In this document: positions 1-13,688 of the stretch, in pieces
Numbering within the stretch: position 1 is the first letter of the stretch
How the letters are laid out: every line of letters starts with the position of its first letter
NCBI GenBank assembly: GCA_020746105.1
Contig: CM036617.1
Location: 38,035,898 to 38,099,897 of the forward strand
DNA length: 64,000 bases
Direction of reading: 5' to 3'
DNA from: Trogon surrucura
Taxonomy: Eukaryota > Chordata > Aves > Trogoniformes > Trogonidae
The notes under the pieces: model-generated
The model's database searches: none
What the model was told of the DNA's origin: nothing
Seen by the model: only the letters and a program-made list of their open reading frames with translations
Program-made: the position numbers and the translations under genes

Positions 1-1243
1 GCTCTTCTGAGACAGGAGTTCAACCAACCAGAGACAAATTTAGTGTGAGGAAGTGACTAGCAACAGTCTGTTTTCCTCTGATTACACTGGGAGAATACAC
101 AACGATCTTAGACTTGGAAACCTAAATTTAAGACAGCAAAATTAAAAGAAAAGAAATAATAATTCACAATGCTATAGCAGCAAACATTTCAGAGTTTTTC
201 TCTTTTTGTTTACTCCACCGCTGTTCCAACCCTTCAAGGTAAGAAATGTCTCTGTTTCTGAAGTCACATACCTATGCTAAACTGGCAAGACTTGTTAAAA
301 CAGCACAGTGCCCTGATAATAAGTCTACTGGTCCACAGTCTGTTCCAGAAATAGCTTTTATGCATTATTGAGTACTGTCTCTATAAACATACCCTCTCTT
401 TTTAAATCTAAACACCCTCACTTGACTATATTTTTCTTTTAAATATAACCCAAAAGTGTGAAATGCAGACTTTAACTGTCACACCTCTTAATTAATTTTC
501 CTTTTTCATGTTTTGTGAAACAACTGTTTCAGTTCTAACTCCCTCCTGTTCCTCACTTCAAAGAGCTTCTCTCTTAAAAAATAAAACAAGTTCTTAGACA
601 GGTGGGGTAGTTAAACTAAAGCATACTATATGGGTTGCAGATAATGACATTCAAAGATCTTCCTCTATGATCGCCCCTAAATGGCAGATCAGGGAGTATA
701 TTTGGAGGGAAAATGATTAAACAGTGAGAGCTATCCTTCAGCTAGCATAGTTAGCTGAACTAAATTAATCATAAGATATTCTTTTTGAGCTCAGTAAAGA
801 TACTGATCTAGAAAGCTTGCATCAAAGACTAACCTGCTTTCTAGGCTTTCTTAGGTTCATTCATCATGTTATGATTCTTAATTGCTTGCTAACTCTTGCT
901 AACTATAATGAGGATGTATTCTGGTTGTTCTAAAGAAGGTTTTGTGTCAGTTTTTAAATTGTTGTTGTGATACCATAAATTTCCATCATCAGGGACACAT
1001 ACAAGCTTATAAAAAAAGACAAAGATCTATTTTGAGTGCCTTTAAGATTCTCACTGTGATAATTACTTGCATTTGGAATAATGAGCCAAGTGGCTAGTTC
1101 TGTCCTTCATTACTTTTTTTTTTTTTTTTTTTGTAGCTTTATAACTTGAAGAGAGTCCGATAGACTTAATTTATGGAAATTTTATCTCAAAGAGATTTGC
1201 TTCTCTGAGAAAAGAGTAGTATATTTTGACTTTGGTAAAACCT
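1..1243. other. Intergenic AT-rich DNA
   Basis: No gene, RNA or recognisable repeat is visible. A 19-base poly-T run lies at 1114-1132. Confidence 0.6.
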
Positions 1244-1887
1244 ATCATAGAATCATAGAATGGTTTGAGTTGGAAGGAGCCTTAAAGATCATCTAGTTCC
1301 AACCCCCATTTCATGGATAAGGACACCTCCTACTAGACCAGGTTGCTCAAAGCTCCATCCAACCTGGCCTTGAATACTTCCAGGGAGAGGTCATCCACAG
1401 CTTCTCTGGGCAACCTGTTCAAGTGTGCTACCATCCTCATAGTAAATAATTTATTCCCAATGTCTAGTCTAAATCTACCCTGCTCTAGTTTAAAACCATT
1501 GCCCCCTGTCCTATTGCTACACACCCTTGTAAACAGTCCCTCCCCAGCTTTCTTGTAGGTCCCCTTCAGTTAGGGGAAGGCCACTATAAAGTCTACCTGG
1601 AGCCTTCTCTTCTCCAGGCTGAACAGTCCCAACTCTCTCAGACTGTCCTCTTAGCGGAGGAACTCCAGCACTCTGACCATCTTTATGACCCTCCTCTAGA
1701 CCTGCTCCAACAGTACTACAGCTGGAGCCTCACAAGAGCAGAGGAAAGCATCACCTCCCTTGACCTGTTGACCATATTTCTTTTGATGCAACCCAGGATA
1801 TGGTTGTTTTTTCAGGCTTATATTCAGCACACTGCTGGCTCATGTTCAGTTTTCCATCCACGAGGACTTCGAAGTCCTTCTCTGCAG
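1244..1887 (-). mobile_element. CR1 LINE 3' fragment
   Basis: On the minus strand this reads as the C-terminal end of CR1 ORF2 and the 3' UTR, finishing in the ATTCTATGATTCTAT repeat at the low-coordinate edge (1244-1262). The antisense of 1333-1524 still gives a recognisable CR1 C-terminal peptide with [12 protein letters not shown]-type wording. The 5' side continues to about 1887 as a more diverged ORF2 segment. The 3' UTR differs from that of the 17-kb and 45-kb copies, so it belongs to another CR1 subfamily. It is 5'-truncated and has no intact ORF. Confidence 0.85.
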
Positions 1888-4289
1888 GTTTTGTACTTGT
1901 AAAAGATTTGCCTTAGAGTAATGCCTATTAGTAATGAGTGATTTATATATGCTAAATAACTGTATCAGGCACTGAGGAAGGAAAGGTCTACAGCAGAAAC
2001 CAAGATCTACTCTATCTTAAATTACTCAGTCACTGGAAAAAAAATGTTAATGGGGCATATAGCTTTTGGTTTAGCTTTTTTTTGGAAAGCTGTTACATAG
2101 CAATTGGAGAAAAGATGAATTGAGAACAGAAATATTGGAGGAGGTAGCCTATTCAGGAGACTGATGAAAGCCAACTTCATTTCCTTTTTCAAAATTTCTT
2201 TTTCTTTCATTTTCTTTCTTTTCATCTTCCACATCTTAATCTTTCACTGTGAATTTGCATTCCGTATAATATGACACTGCTATGTCGTGTTTCAGAATAG
2301 GGTATTTCAATACTTTTTTTTTGTGAAAAAATATATTGTACTTCTGAATCCATATCTTTCAAGTATATGCTTTCTGAAGTGCCTCCTTTTTGTCATATTT
2401 TTTTCTCTAAATTGTCTACTGTAGGAGGTTTCTAGGTTTCCAGAAAAAGAAATTACATTGAGACTGTTTCAACTTATTTTTGTAAATATCACAAAACAGT
2501 GAAGTGAGACTGATTCTGATAAGAATGAACTTCCTGAAGTAAATTTTTAAGACTAATTACTTTTTTTCATGTTTTTCAGCTGGAAAAAGCATGATCCATG
2601 GTTATCAGAATAGACAAAAGAAGAAGTCTGCTTAGTTCATACAACAAATACGTGTTTTACAAAACTGTATTTTGTTGAAACAGTGGACCTTCAGAGATTT
2701 TCATCAGTTCAGACAGGGAAATGACTCAAACACTTTGCCAAAAAAAAAAAAATTTTTCTCTTAATAAAACATCCTAAAAATAGTACATGTCCTATTTCAG
2801 AGGAAAAGTTCAAACTCACAAGGAAAATCAAGCATCAAGAGGTCAAAATGTTGAAGACACGCTCAATTCTTGCGGTAATCTCCATAGGAGGTAGGGAGAA
2901 AGAAATACTTCCCCTTCAGGAGTTCAACAGTTCTGAAGTCTCTTTCTGGACATTACTTCAGTACTGAAAGTGAATCTTTGCTCTTACCTTCAAGCTCCTA
3001 GCTTTACCATATGTGGAACATGTTTTCTGCTTACCTCCATTAAACTTCTTAGGTAAATTTCACTGCAAATTCCATTCTACATAAAGAATTGTTCCAGAGT
3101 AAAAGTCATGGTTCTCTTTCCATGTTGGCATCTAAATATTCCTACTTGATCAAGACGATGTACAGTGCTCAAAACTATGCTGTGATCTCACTGAGATGGT
3201 GCAAAAACAAGTCTTTGTCCTGCAATAGAAGAACTAAATAATTTTGAATAGAAATTTTTGGATACATAAAGATATTGCTAAGAAATGGCTTTTATGAGGC
3301 CACCATTGTCATATTAGAATACAAGCACAGCATGTAAGAGGAAGGAAAAGAAAACAGAAGAAATGTGACAGAAATAAAAAAAAAAAAAGCAATATGTATC
3401 AAAACAGTGCTTTTAAACATGCTGTGAACTGACTCTTTCACTGAGGTGCCCCCATATAAAATTTATAAGACATCAAACCCACAACGTTCTGTGTGGTAGC
3501 AGTGATATGTGGGTAATACTTGGATGCTTCCACTGGTGTCAGAGGGGGAAAAAAACAATGTGGCTGTGTTTAATACATTTTACAGATGTAGTGACCTAAT
3601 CTTTAATGAGTGTGTATCGACTCTTCATCAACATCAGAACTGTAAATATTACTGAAGATGCATCACAATGAGTGGAGAGTGTTACATTGTGTAAAACCAA
3701 ATCGAGTTTCTTAACAAAAATGAAGAGCTTTCTTTTCAGTATAAGAGTACATATATACTGCCAAAACCGATCTTCAGTTTAATGCTGTCCAACTGAATTG
3801 TAGTGGCATAAGCTCAGAGTATGTTAGGGTTTGGAACATAAGAAAAAAATGTGAATTTCCTTTACTGACTTTTGTCTTTAAATGTTACCCCAGAAGCCAA
3901 AAAGAAGATATGAGGTTTGTGACATATGTAAATGACCGGAAAATAATGGCTGTCATAGGCATAAATGTTTTCTGCTAAACTCTGGGCTAATGAATAAAAG
4001 CAAATTATTTTGCAAAATAGTGTATTGCACTTGATGAATTAACATCTTTCTTAATTATTTTGCTACTTCTTTCTCTTTATATCCTTGGAGACAAAGTTTG
4101 GCATGAACCCACAGAACTCATTATGTCTCCATAAGTATGCATAGGAGTACTCTGACAACAAAAATAAATGAATTTAATCTAGAAATATGGTTAAAAGAAA
4201 ATGTGTTCATCTGTGTCTCGTTTAAATTAAATAGAATTGTTTGTCAATTTTAATGTCGAGATACAGTACATACAATGTTCTTATGTTTG
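1888..4289. other. Intergenic AT-rich DNA
   Basis: No gene or identifiable repeat is seen. Short ORFs on both strands look like chance frames in low-complexity AT-rich sequence. Confidence 0.55.
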
Positions 4290-4465
4290 TTCCTCTACTC
4301 TGCCCTGGTGAGTCCACATCTGGAATATTGTGTCCAGTTCTGGGCCCCTCAGTTCAAGAAGGACAGGGAACTGCTTGAGAGAGTCCAGCGCAGAGCCACA
4401 GAGATGATGAAGGGAGTAGAACATCTGCCTTATGAGGAAAGGCTGAAGGAGCTGGGTCTCTTTAG
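4290..4465 (+). mobile_element. CR1 LINE internal ORF2 fragment
   Basis: A 176-bp piece of the late ORF2 region is readable on the plus strand. It includes the CR1 hallmark peptide [19 protein letters not shown] followed by [20 protein letters not shown]. Both ends are lost: neither the reverse-transcriptase core nor the 3' tail repeat is present. That suggests later deletion as well as ordinary 5' truncation. Confidence 0.9.
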
Positions 4466-5817
4466 ATTGACTGCTGTCAAACACTTGAATGGGATGCATG
4501 ACTTGCTTTTTCAGATTTTTCATCATCTAAGGCCATGATATAAACAAGTGTACGTCAGCAACTACTAGCAGCATATGATATGTCAGTAAGTTCAAGAGTC
4601 TTCTCCTGGACTAGATTTGAAATTTTATATCACCTATCTGAGTCAGGATTTTCCACTTCCAGATAATGTTAAAAAAGCCTGAAATCATTTTTAGAAAATA
4701 GGACATGAACTCTGGACTTAAAACCGTAAAATATTCACATTTTAGTTGCTATGATCTACTCCTTCAAATGCAAATGCTAATAGTGCTGTAAGCAAGACAG
4801 TTAAAAGATTTGAGACAAGGTTTGTATGGAAAGCTAATATACTTTATTAGACAAAATGTTATGAGTGGAAAAAATGGGATTTTTTTATACACCACTTGTT
4901 ATTCATGCTTGATGATTGCCTTTTTAGGATGTAGTTCTTGTCTCAGTCCAGAGAATGATTGGGTTTCTTTTAACTTTTTTTTTTTTTTTTTTTCTAAAAG
5001 GCGCTATCTCTTCTTACAAGCTGTGTCTCATGAAATGTGTGAGACACGGTGGCAGAGCCATCTCTGTTATAGCATAAAAAGTTATAATATGATGATAGAG
5101 TGACATGCAATAGTGTTACAAGAAAAAGGAGTCAATGTAGTGCTTTTAAGTTGCAGAAATCACTGTCTTCATGTCTTAACTATAGCATACAATAACCCAC
5201 TAGCATATAATAAGCCCATGCAGGATCCACCCCTCTCCCTTCTTCAAACTATCGAGTTTTTGGTAAAGCACTAGAACCATCAACCATAAAGATTTTGATC
5301 TACTTCCTGACCATTAAGAAAAATCTGAAAATAACTTAAGCACATTGTTTACCTACTACTTTTATTGCCTGACTACATGACAGTGAAACAGACAGCAAGT
5401 TTGCCAAGCTGTCCCTCTCAAGGACCATCTTCTAAACTGGATTTAGCTATACCAGTCGTGTCTTTATTATAAACTCAGGTATCCACTTTTACTATTTGAG
5501 TTGCTCTGTTGTGAGGTGCCTTTGCAAAGTAAAAAGAACAAAGAGAGGACCAACTAAGAAATTCTGGACTTCAACACTATGAAATTTAACTGTCTGCAGG
5601 GATAGCCTTAATCTCTCATGCATGTGAGAGTTTACTTCCATTTATACTGTTTGTTATCCAGTTACCATACATGCACAATTTTATTTTATTCTCAACTTTG
5701 CCTCGGTGATTTGATCTTAGTCTTAATTTTTTTAAGTTAATGGAAGCCTTTTTATTCACATATGCAGACCTTCCACGTATTGGATTGAATACCGGTGCGT
5801 AAAGGACAAGAAAATCA
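4466..5817. other. Intergenic DNA
   Basis: No gene recognised. A 19-base poly-T run lies at 4975-4993. The small ORF spanning it is low-complexity (Phe-rich) and is not taken as a gene. Confidence 0.55.
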
Positions 5818-7000
5818 GCAGGAGTAGTCAGCATGGATTCACCAAGGGGAAGTCATGCTTGGTCAACTTGATAAACTTCTGTGTTGAAATGATTGGCCTG
5901 GTAGATGAAGGGAGAACAGCAGATATTGTCTGCCTAGACTTCATGAAGTCTTTTGGCATTGCCTCCTCCAAGATCCTCATAGACAAGTATATTGATATAT
6001 TATCAGTGACATGAAGTCTAGTTGGAGTCTGGTAACTATCAGGGTGTCGTGAGGGTCAATACTGGGTCCAGTCCTATTTAACGTTTTCTTTAAGATCTGG
6101 ATATTGGGACAGAGTGTACACATCAGCAAAATAAATAAAAACCTCAGAGGAGTGGCTGATGTGCCAGAGGGTCATGATGCTGTCCAGAAGAACCTCGGCA
6201 GGCTGAAAATTTAGTTGACAGGAAGCTCATGTAGTTCAACAAGCGAAAGTGTCAAGACTGTCACCTGGTAAGGAACAAACACATACACTAATATATGCTG
6301 AGGGCTGCTCAACTGAAAAGCAATTTGTCGCACAAGGCCCTGGAGATCTTGGTGGACACAAACTTGAACAGAAATCAGCAACAGGTCCTTGCCACAAAGA
6401 ATGCAAATGAAATCCTGGGCTGCATTAGGCAAAGTATTGCCAACAGGTTAGGAGAGGTCATCTTTCTTCTTTAATCAGCATTGGAGACCACACCCGGATT
6501 CCTGTGTCCAGTTCTGGGATCCTAAGTAGAAGAGAGACGTGGACATATTGGAGTGAGTTTTGCAAAGAGCATGCAGATGAGGAGGAGAAAGAGCAACCCA
6601 CAAACAAGAAAATGGTGAGAGGCCTGGGACTGTTCAGCCTGAAGAAAATAAGGCTCAAGGAGATTTTATCAAAGTGTATAAATATCTCTACGAAAGGGAT
6701 GCAAAGAGGATGGAGCCAGATTCTTCTCAGTGGTGCCGAATGACAGGATCAGAGGAAATGGGCATAAGAAACACAGCAAGTTTTGTCTGGATGTCAGGTA
6801 ACACTTTTTTCCTGTGAAGGTGACTAAGTAGTGGCACAAGTTGCCCAGAGAGGTTGTGGATTCTCCCACCCTGGAGATATTCAGAAGCTGTTTATATGCA
6901 GTCCTGGGCACCCAGTTCTAGGTGGCTTTACTTGAGCAGGGAGGGTTGGATGACATGACCTTCAGAGGTCCCTTCCAATCTCAACTGTTCTGTGATTCTG
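5818..7000 (+). mobile_element. CR1 LINE, decayed ORF2 and 3' end
   Basis: The segment starts in the reverse-transcriptase region ([11 protein letters not shown]-like wording around 5825-5865) and runs through the rest of ORF2 to a 3' tail ending in TGTGATTCTG at about 7000. Many frameshifts and stops break the frame, so this is an old copy. The middle portion (about 6240-6450) closely resembles the CR1 piece at 50.6 kb, so the two probably belong to the same subfamily. Confidence 0.9.
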
Positions 7001-10000
7001 TAGTCTAAGATCAGGATAAATGCAGAATATTACCTTCCACTTTTTTTTTTTGTGTTAGGTATTATGCAAATTTACTTTAAATATTGTTATGAATAGTACA
7101 AAATGGATTTAAGGTTTCAGTGGAATTGTAAAGAAATACAAGTGTCATTTTATTATTAAAATTTCACCCTTGAAATACATCGGTTCATCACCTCATCTCA
7201 AAAGTCTGTCATCTGTGTTCATTGAAATGGACAGTAATTAAATTCATGATATTGTCTGCCTTTTTTTTTCATGTGTGGAATATTTTTGCTTATGTAAAGT
7301 TCAGGAAGGCAAAATACCAATATTACTCACATAGTTTTAGACAAAGACCATGATGATTTAGCCAGATTTTAATTAATATTTATTATTTCGGGGTTTTGCT
7401 TAAGAAAAAGAACCCAAACCTGTGTACTGCTATCTATTCTCACTAAAAGTCTTTCACATGAAACAGATAACGTGATTTCCACTTTTGTATAGTATGTAAA
7501 TTAAATGAGTGGGACCCACAGCTATACACTGTCCCTTCTAGCTGTCTGTATTTTGATCAGCTGGACATTTCTTGTTCATATCTTGGTAACCTGTTGGGAA
7601 AAAAAACCAGAATTGTCTAAGCAATTAAAATTCAAGATAGATCATAGTAGTACACGACATGAACATAATACTTGATTTCACATAATAGAATAGACATTGA
7701 AAAATATCAATACCTCATTTTTGGATACGTATTTTAATAAGAACAGAAACTGCCACAATATAAATCAGTATGACATGATTTCTTAAACGTAAGGGGGATA
7801 GGAGAGGTGAAATATTAAAATCTCAAGATGTTCATTAGTCTGAAGACTGAAAAACTATGATTGCATTGGGTTACTATAACCCACTTCAAGAGGAAGGAAC
7901 CCTCTCAATTTGTCAAGCAGTTTGAATAATGAAGTAAAATACTTGTTTGCAAAGAAATCTTTTTTTTTACATTATTTAAGTGAAACACAAGCATTCTATT
8001 TTACTAGTCTTTGTCTCCAGTGGCCTGACTTGGAATGGAATTTGTACTCTTGAGCAATGTATCTGGATGCTCTGAGTAATACACAGGGCAAGATAACTTA
8101 TTAATGTTCCTAAGTTAGTAGCAAATACTTTGTATATTTGAATGTTCTCTACCAAATGGAACAAATAGATGAGGAAATTGTTAATAAAGCATTGTAAATA
8201 ACAAAGAAAAAGAGACATTTGAAGCACTTTATTCTTACTGAGAGAATTGTCTTCTCTTGTGGTTCTACAAATTGATTTATTGTAAACTATTTTACTATAA
8301 CACATTAAAATTCTCGAAAATTACATTATTCTTGGAAAAACATCTAGTTTGGTTATTTATAGTAATATTCATTAAATGGCATGATTAGTTGTATCAGTAG
8401 GCTTTCACCAGTGATCTTTCTTTCTTTAATACCTTAATGGAATAAAATGTAATGGAAATTGATTTAATTTTGAGGTACATATGATTTTTTATGAGCAGTA
8501 ATAGGTGATTTTCAGAGATTGTAGTGATATTTAAAATTTGTTGTATTAATGTTAAGATTCCTGTCGTATTGCTAAAGTCGTAACAGACCCTCACTAATAT
8601 TACCCAGTATTTCTGGGTAGTATTATTTATCCTTTTCAGTTATTGATTCTTTCATGTTTTTATCCTTTTCATCTCCTCTTAAGATCTTTCAGTTCTGTGC
8701 AGTAACGGATTCTAATATCTTTTTCAGTTTGATATTTCCTAACCCATATGACTTTATGGTGGATTTGTCTCTTTTTTTTTTTTGCAATGTGAAGTCAGGT
8801 AAAATGTTATGGTGTTGGTAGAAAATATATTTTGTCTAGTCCAAATCATCTATTAAAAACATGTATCCGGATTAATAATAAGGAAAACTTAACACGGTAA
8901 TGCTGCTCAATTTAGGAGTAACATTTGAATTTTTAAAGTTAGAAGGAATGAAGTCAAAACCAAAAGGCTCAGAGATGAAATAAAGTTGTTCTGTTTTAAC
9001 TAGTTGCTAGGTATTAGCTGAACAATTAAATTAAAATTATTTCCTTGACATTGCAACAAAATGGTGTTAAATTGAATTCTACCAGTTAGAATTTAAATTG
9101 AGTGAGACCAGATAAATAATTATTATACTTCAGTCACTATGTGAGATTGACTGTTAAACTATTTAAAGATACAGTGTGGACTGTCTCTGCATTGAGATAG
9201 TAAAGAAGCTTTTCTTTAAAGTGTGTTTTCCAACTTCATAGGTTGAATTAACAATACAAACCGCCAGTGATAGATGGAAGCTGAAATCTCTTGCGCTGTC
9301 CATAATGATCTTCCAGCTGGTACACAGGAGAACCAAGAAGAAGAAGAAATGGAAAAGTTTGAAGATGAAATAGTTGAGGACAGTCCTTTATATACCATTT
9401 ATATAATCTTTAAGCATAGCATAAACTAACAAAAAACCCACAAAAATATGCTAGACTATCCTGTCATTTAATCCAGCATTTTAAATCTTCTAAATTACTA
9501 GATTGGCCATAAAGGATCGCCTTGTTTTCTTACACTTTAAAATGTAATTGATTTTTCAAGATTAAAGTGATTATATAACCAATTATTTTCAAATTAAAAC
9601 CACTAACAATGAAAATAAATTTTTAACATTAACTTTTACATACAATTAAATATCATCTTAAAAATTTATAGTTGTGCAAGTAAACCAACTGACTTGAGGA
9701 CAATTATAATAAGTATTTGTAAAAGTATTCCCTGGGTACATTTTTATAATTCTGCATCTTAAATAAGAAAATCTGCCTTGAACTAAAAAGACACTCAAGT
9801 GTCACTAATTATAGTGACATTTATATTACAGTGACATTTATTTTATAGTGATATTTGTTTATCCCTTTCAGCTTTTCTTAAGGTCTTTCAGTTCTTTACA
9901 ATAATTTATTTTTATACAACATTTTGACTTCTTTTTATTTTCATATATATATATAGTTTCAAACTCTATAATCAAGCACAAATATTTCTACGCTGTCAAA

Positions 10001-13000
10001 TGAGAAGTAGTAGGAGTTAGTCTTTAAGTTTATGAAGAGAAAGCATCTGATGGATTCTTAGAGTAATATCAAGAGAATTTAAAAGATAAGTATATCTGTT
10101 CTTTCCTCAGTGGCAGATATTTATGGCCACTGATTGTGGCTTGGGAGTTTCAGACTGGATATTTTAAAAAATTATTTGCAAACTCATGCAGAACTGAAGC
10201 AGCTTACCTGGAGGTTTATGGAATCTGCACCCTTGGAGGTTTTCCAGGTTTAATAGCTAAATGCCATGGCCTGATGTAGTGGCAGTGGGAAGTGGGACAT
10301 AGTTGAGGTCCAGATCCCTTCTGTTATTTTAAAAAGGTCCTGTTATCTGGATCAAGCTGCATACTGTCAGGAGATCACTCACAATGCATGTATATCTTAG
10401 CTTATAATTTAGCTTTAATTTTCTAACAAACCAGTTTATTCCCAAATGAAACCAGAGTTCAGCAACAGTGACAATGACACCTGGCAATGATATTGTATGA
10501 CTTCTAACACCTTTTATTCCATAAAGCTCTCTCAAACTATCTTGTTAGGTTTTAAGGCTTCAAGATGCTGTACCCACAAGATTGTAATGCATCTCTTCAA
10601 GATGAATAAATCATACTCTTTGACATCATGTAACACAAACTGCACTTCCCACATATTATTTCAGGAGCTTTAACTGAAAACCAGAGTAATTATCATCATG
10701 CTCTAGTTATTAAGAAGGCTGAATGTGGCCTGCTAGAGTCGTTGTTCAAGTGATTCAAAGCGTCTATAACTGAGTTAGTCTAAAGTGGATTAGTTTTAAG
10801 TTGAGTAGGCAGCAGTCGTTCCAAATCAGTTAGCTTAGAAGCTACAGATTGTTTTTTGGAATGGATACTGTTAACAGGGTACAGGTACAGACTATACCTT
10901 ACATTGTATAAAAATAACATTGATTCAGTCCATGACCATAAAGTAATCTGAAACTTCCAGCATCATTTTGCTTAACGGAGAGTTTATATGTTTGTGTATA
11001 CATACTTTAACTAAAATAAATAGGTAAGTAGTGCTACCACTAGATGAATCAAATGGTCAGAAAGGGACTTATCTGAGCTAACCAGTCAAGGCACATATTA
11101 CCTTATATATAATTGGAGCAAAAGACTATGAAGACCTTGCTTATTATTTGTCTATTTCTCTCTGATCATTGTAAAAGGAACTTGGGATATTTAACCTTGA
11201 TGAGCACCTAGATTTTAGTTGCTCCGTCTTTGGCATCTAGTGCTGAGATACTCCAGAGAACTGTAAAAAACTGGCAGATACTAAACAGATCCTTTAAGAG
11301 ACATGGACATTTCCTTGCTTAGGATTAACTGAAGGTTAGGTGTGATACTTAGGGTATGTCACAAGTCCCTAGATCCTGGCAAGCTGAGATGAGCCCCTAG
11401 GAGAGGAATTCATCTCACTTATTTCAGGCCACTACAACATAGATGTTTAAATTCTCATTATAATAAATGAAAATTCAGTTGATACAGTCAATGGAATCTG
11501 GGAAGCAACTGATCTTATCCTAAAGTAAACAATCATATTTGGTCAGATAAATCAGTTCCCTTAGGTGAGATATAAATTGCTCTCTAGATTCCATTGTGTC
11601 CAGTGACTAGTTTTCCATTACCTATAAAAAAAAGTCTAGACATCTTTCTCAGAGGCAGGTGTTTATACCTAAAGTCAGACATGATGAATTCCACCCTAAA
11701 TCTAGGTGAGATAAATCCCGTTATCAATAACTGAAAGCAAAATTTCTCTTATTAAACATTTGAGACTTAAATATTGTCCCTCCTGATTTAGAATATGATT
11801 AACAGCTATAATAAAAAAGGCATTGCTTCTGATGGCACACCTTTTTATATTGTTGCTATCGACTACACAAAGTTTCGTGAAAGTATTTCTGAATTGGAAA
11901 CGAATTCCAGAAACAAATATGTTGTCAGTCTTTAGTTTGAAATATGAACTGTGATATTCTGGAATGTGAAATAACCTATAAAGGCATATTTTCACCAAGA
12001 GGAAAGAAGAGAAATAAATGAAGTATGAGGATACATCCTATTCTGCCAACTGTTCTAAAAGGATAGTAATGTCTGAGAGATCGATAGATGTGGTGGGAAA
12101 AAGCAATAATGTCTTGAAACACCAGAGCTAGATTTATCAGATGATATCTGTAAAAGCTCTGAGAGTATAATGCTTTCACTGTTTTCACATAACAGAAGTT
12201 GCCATTTCTGAACAACTCATAGTCTTCGGCCTATGCCTACATATCTCTGCTTTCTGTGTTACACCATTTTTGTTGTAAGAGTCACACTTAAAGGTTCGAA
12301 GTCCTTCTTATTCTTCAGGTGCAAGAAGGAAAAAAAGAAAATAACAGCAAAATAAAAAGGAGAGAAAAAACAGAAGGAAGGGAGGAAGCGATGGAAGGAA
12401 GGAAGATAGGGAGGGAGGGAGGGAGGTTACCTGTGTCAGATAACACCTTTTTGAAATTATTATGAAAATCAAACATTAAGACTAGGACAGACATTATTCC
12501 GTGCTTAGTAGCCTGTGCCCTTCTTTATTTTCAGAGTATTTAATAAATATATAGATACACATATGCATATATATTCACTGACATAACATATACACAGTAA
12601 AGAAACAATTACTGTCCTTATGAGAAAAATATACCTTTCCTTTATAAGTTTCAGAACTCTTTTACATTGAACTCATAAACTCTTAGGTCTCATGAACTTA
12701 TAGAAATAGATAGCTCAAAATACTATTTACGAAGGCATTTCTAGGTCATCCAGAAATTAACTCAGGCAGTCAAAATAGTTTATTAGTGTTTATTATTCCC
12801 TCCTTGTTCTCTAATATTAAATGGAAATGTTGTATTGCAAATTAAACTGGATGTTTCTTGTCACCTCAGAACATGTTGATCAACCTCCTACTTATCTGTT
12901 TGCTTTTAAGTAATTGAATATTGCTTTCCTGTCTTCCAAGCTCTAGACATCAAAAATCCAGTTCTTTCTGACTGTCTTCACTTACCCTGTTCTCTGACAA

Positions 13001-13229
13001 TAGTCATTCTCTTATACTCTTATGGAACTTTAACAGTATTTCCTCATTTTATCTAGGTAAGACCTTGTCTGGAGGCCTGTCCTTTCTTGAGAAATATGGA
13101 AAAGACAAATTCAAAATATTTTAGAACAAGTCGTTATAGAAATCACTTTGCAATAAAACATCTAAAAACGATATTTAATAATCTGGGGTTTTGGAAATTA
13201 TCTAGTGTACTCCAGATGGTTGCTGAAAT
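7001..13229. other. Long AT-rich intergenic stretch
   Basis: About 6 kb without a gene or clear mobile element. Several minus-strand ORFs of 60-109 codons occur, but they have no recognisable domains and an AT-driven composition. A short TA run lies near 9943-9954. Confidence 0.55.
12321..12427 (+). repeat. Purine-rich GGAA/GGGA simple repeat
   Basis: An almost pure A/G tract with GGAAGG and (GGGA)n units, ending in several GGGA copies. It is low-complexity microsatellite DNA of the kind that can form triplex structures. Confidence 0.85.
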
Positions 13230-13688
13230 CACAGAACCATAGAATCATTAAGGTTAGAAAAGACCTCTAAGATGATCCAGTCCAACTGTCAACCCAACAC
13301 TACCATGACCATTAAACCATGTCCCGAAGTCTACATGTGTTCTGAACACCCCCAGGGATGGTGACTCCATCACTTCTCTGGACAGTCTATTCCAATGCTT
13401 CTCCACTCTTTCAGTAAACAATTTTTTTCCCAATAGACAATCTAAACGTCGTGTGTCTCAGCTTGAGGCTATTTCCTCTCATCCTGTTGCTTGTTACTTG
13501 GTAGAAGAGACAAACGCCCACCTTTCAGATAACTGTAGAGAGCAATAAGGTCTCCCTTGTGCCTCCTCTTCTCCAAGCTAAACAATCCCACTTCTCTCAG
13601 CCATTCCTTGTAAGACTTGTCCTCTAGATCCTTAATTCACCTGCTTTTTCGCCCTTCTGTGGATCTGCTTCAGCACCTGATGTCTGAC
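13230..13688 (-). mobile_element. CR1 LINE 3' fragment
   Basis: The minus-strand 3' end is marked by the repeat at 13234-13249. It is followed by a CR1 3' UTR and C-terminal ORF2 sequence, decayed beyond any open frame. The wording (AAGGTTAGAAAAGACC on the plus strand) matches the older CR1 tail type, unlike the 17-kb copy. The 5' edge is approximate. Confidence 0.85.

Noticed and set aside
7976-8305. 109-codon minus-strand ORF
   Set aside because: Leu/Ile/Ser-rich with no recognisable motif, in AT-rich intergenic DNA where such lengths occur by chance.
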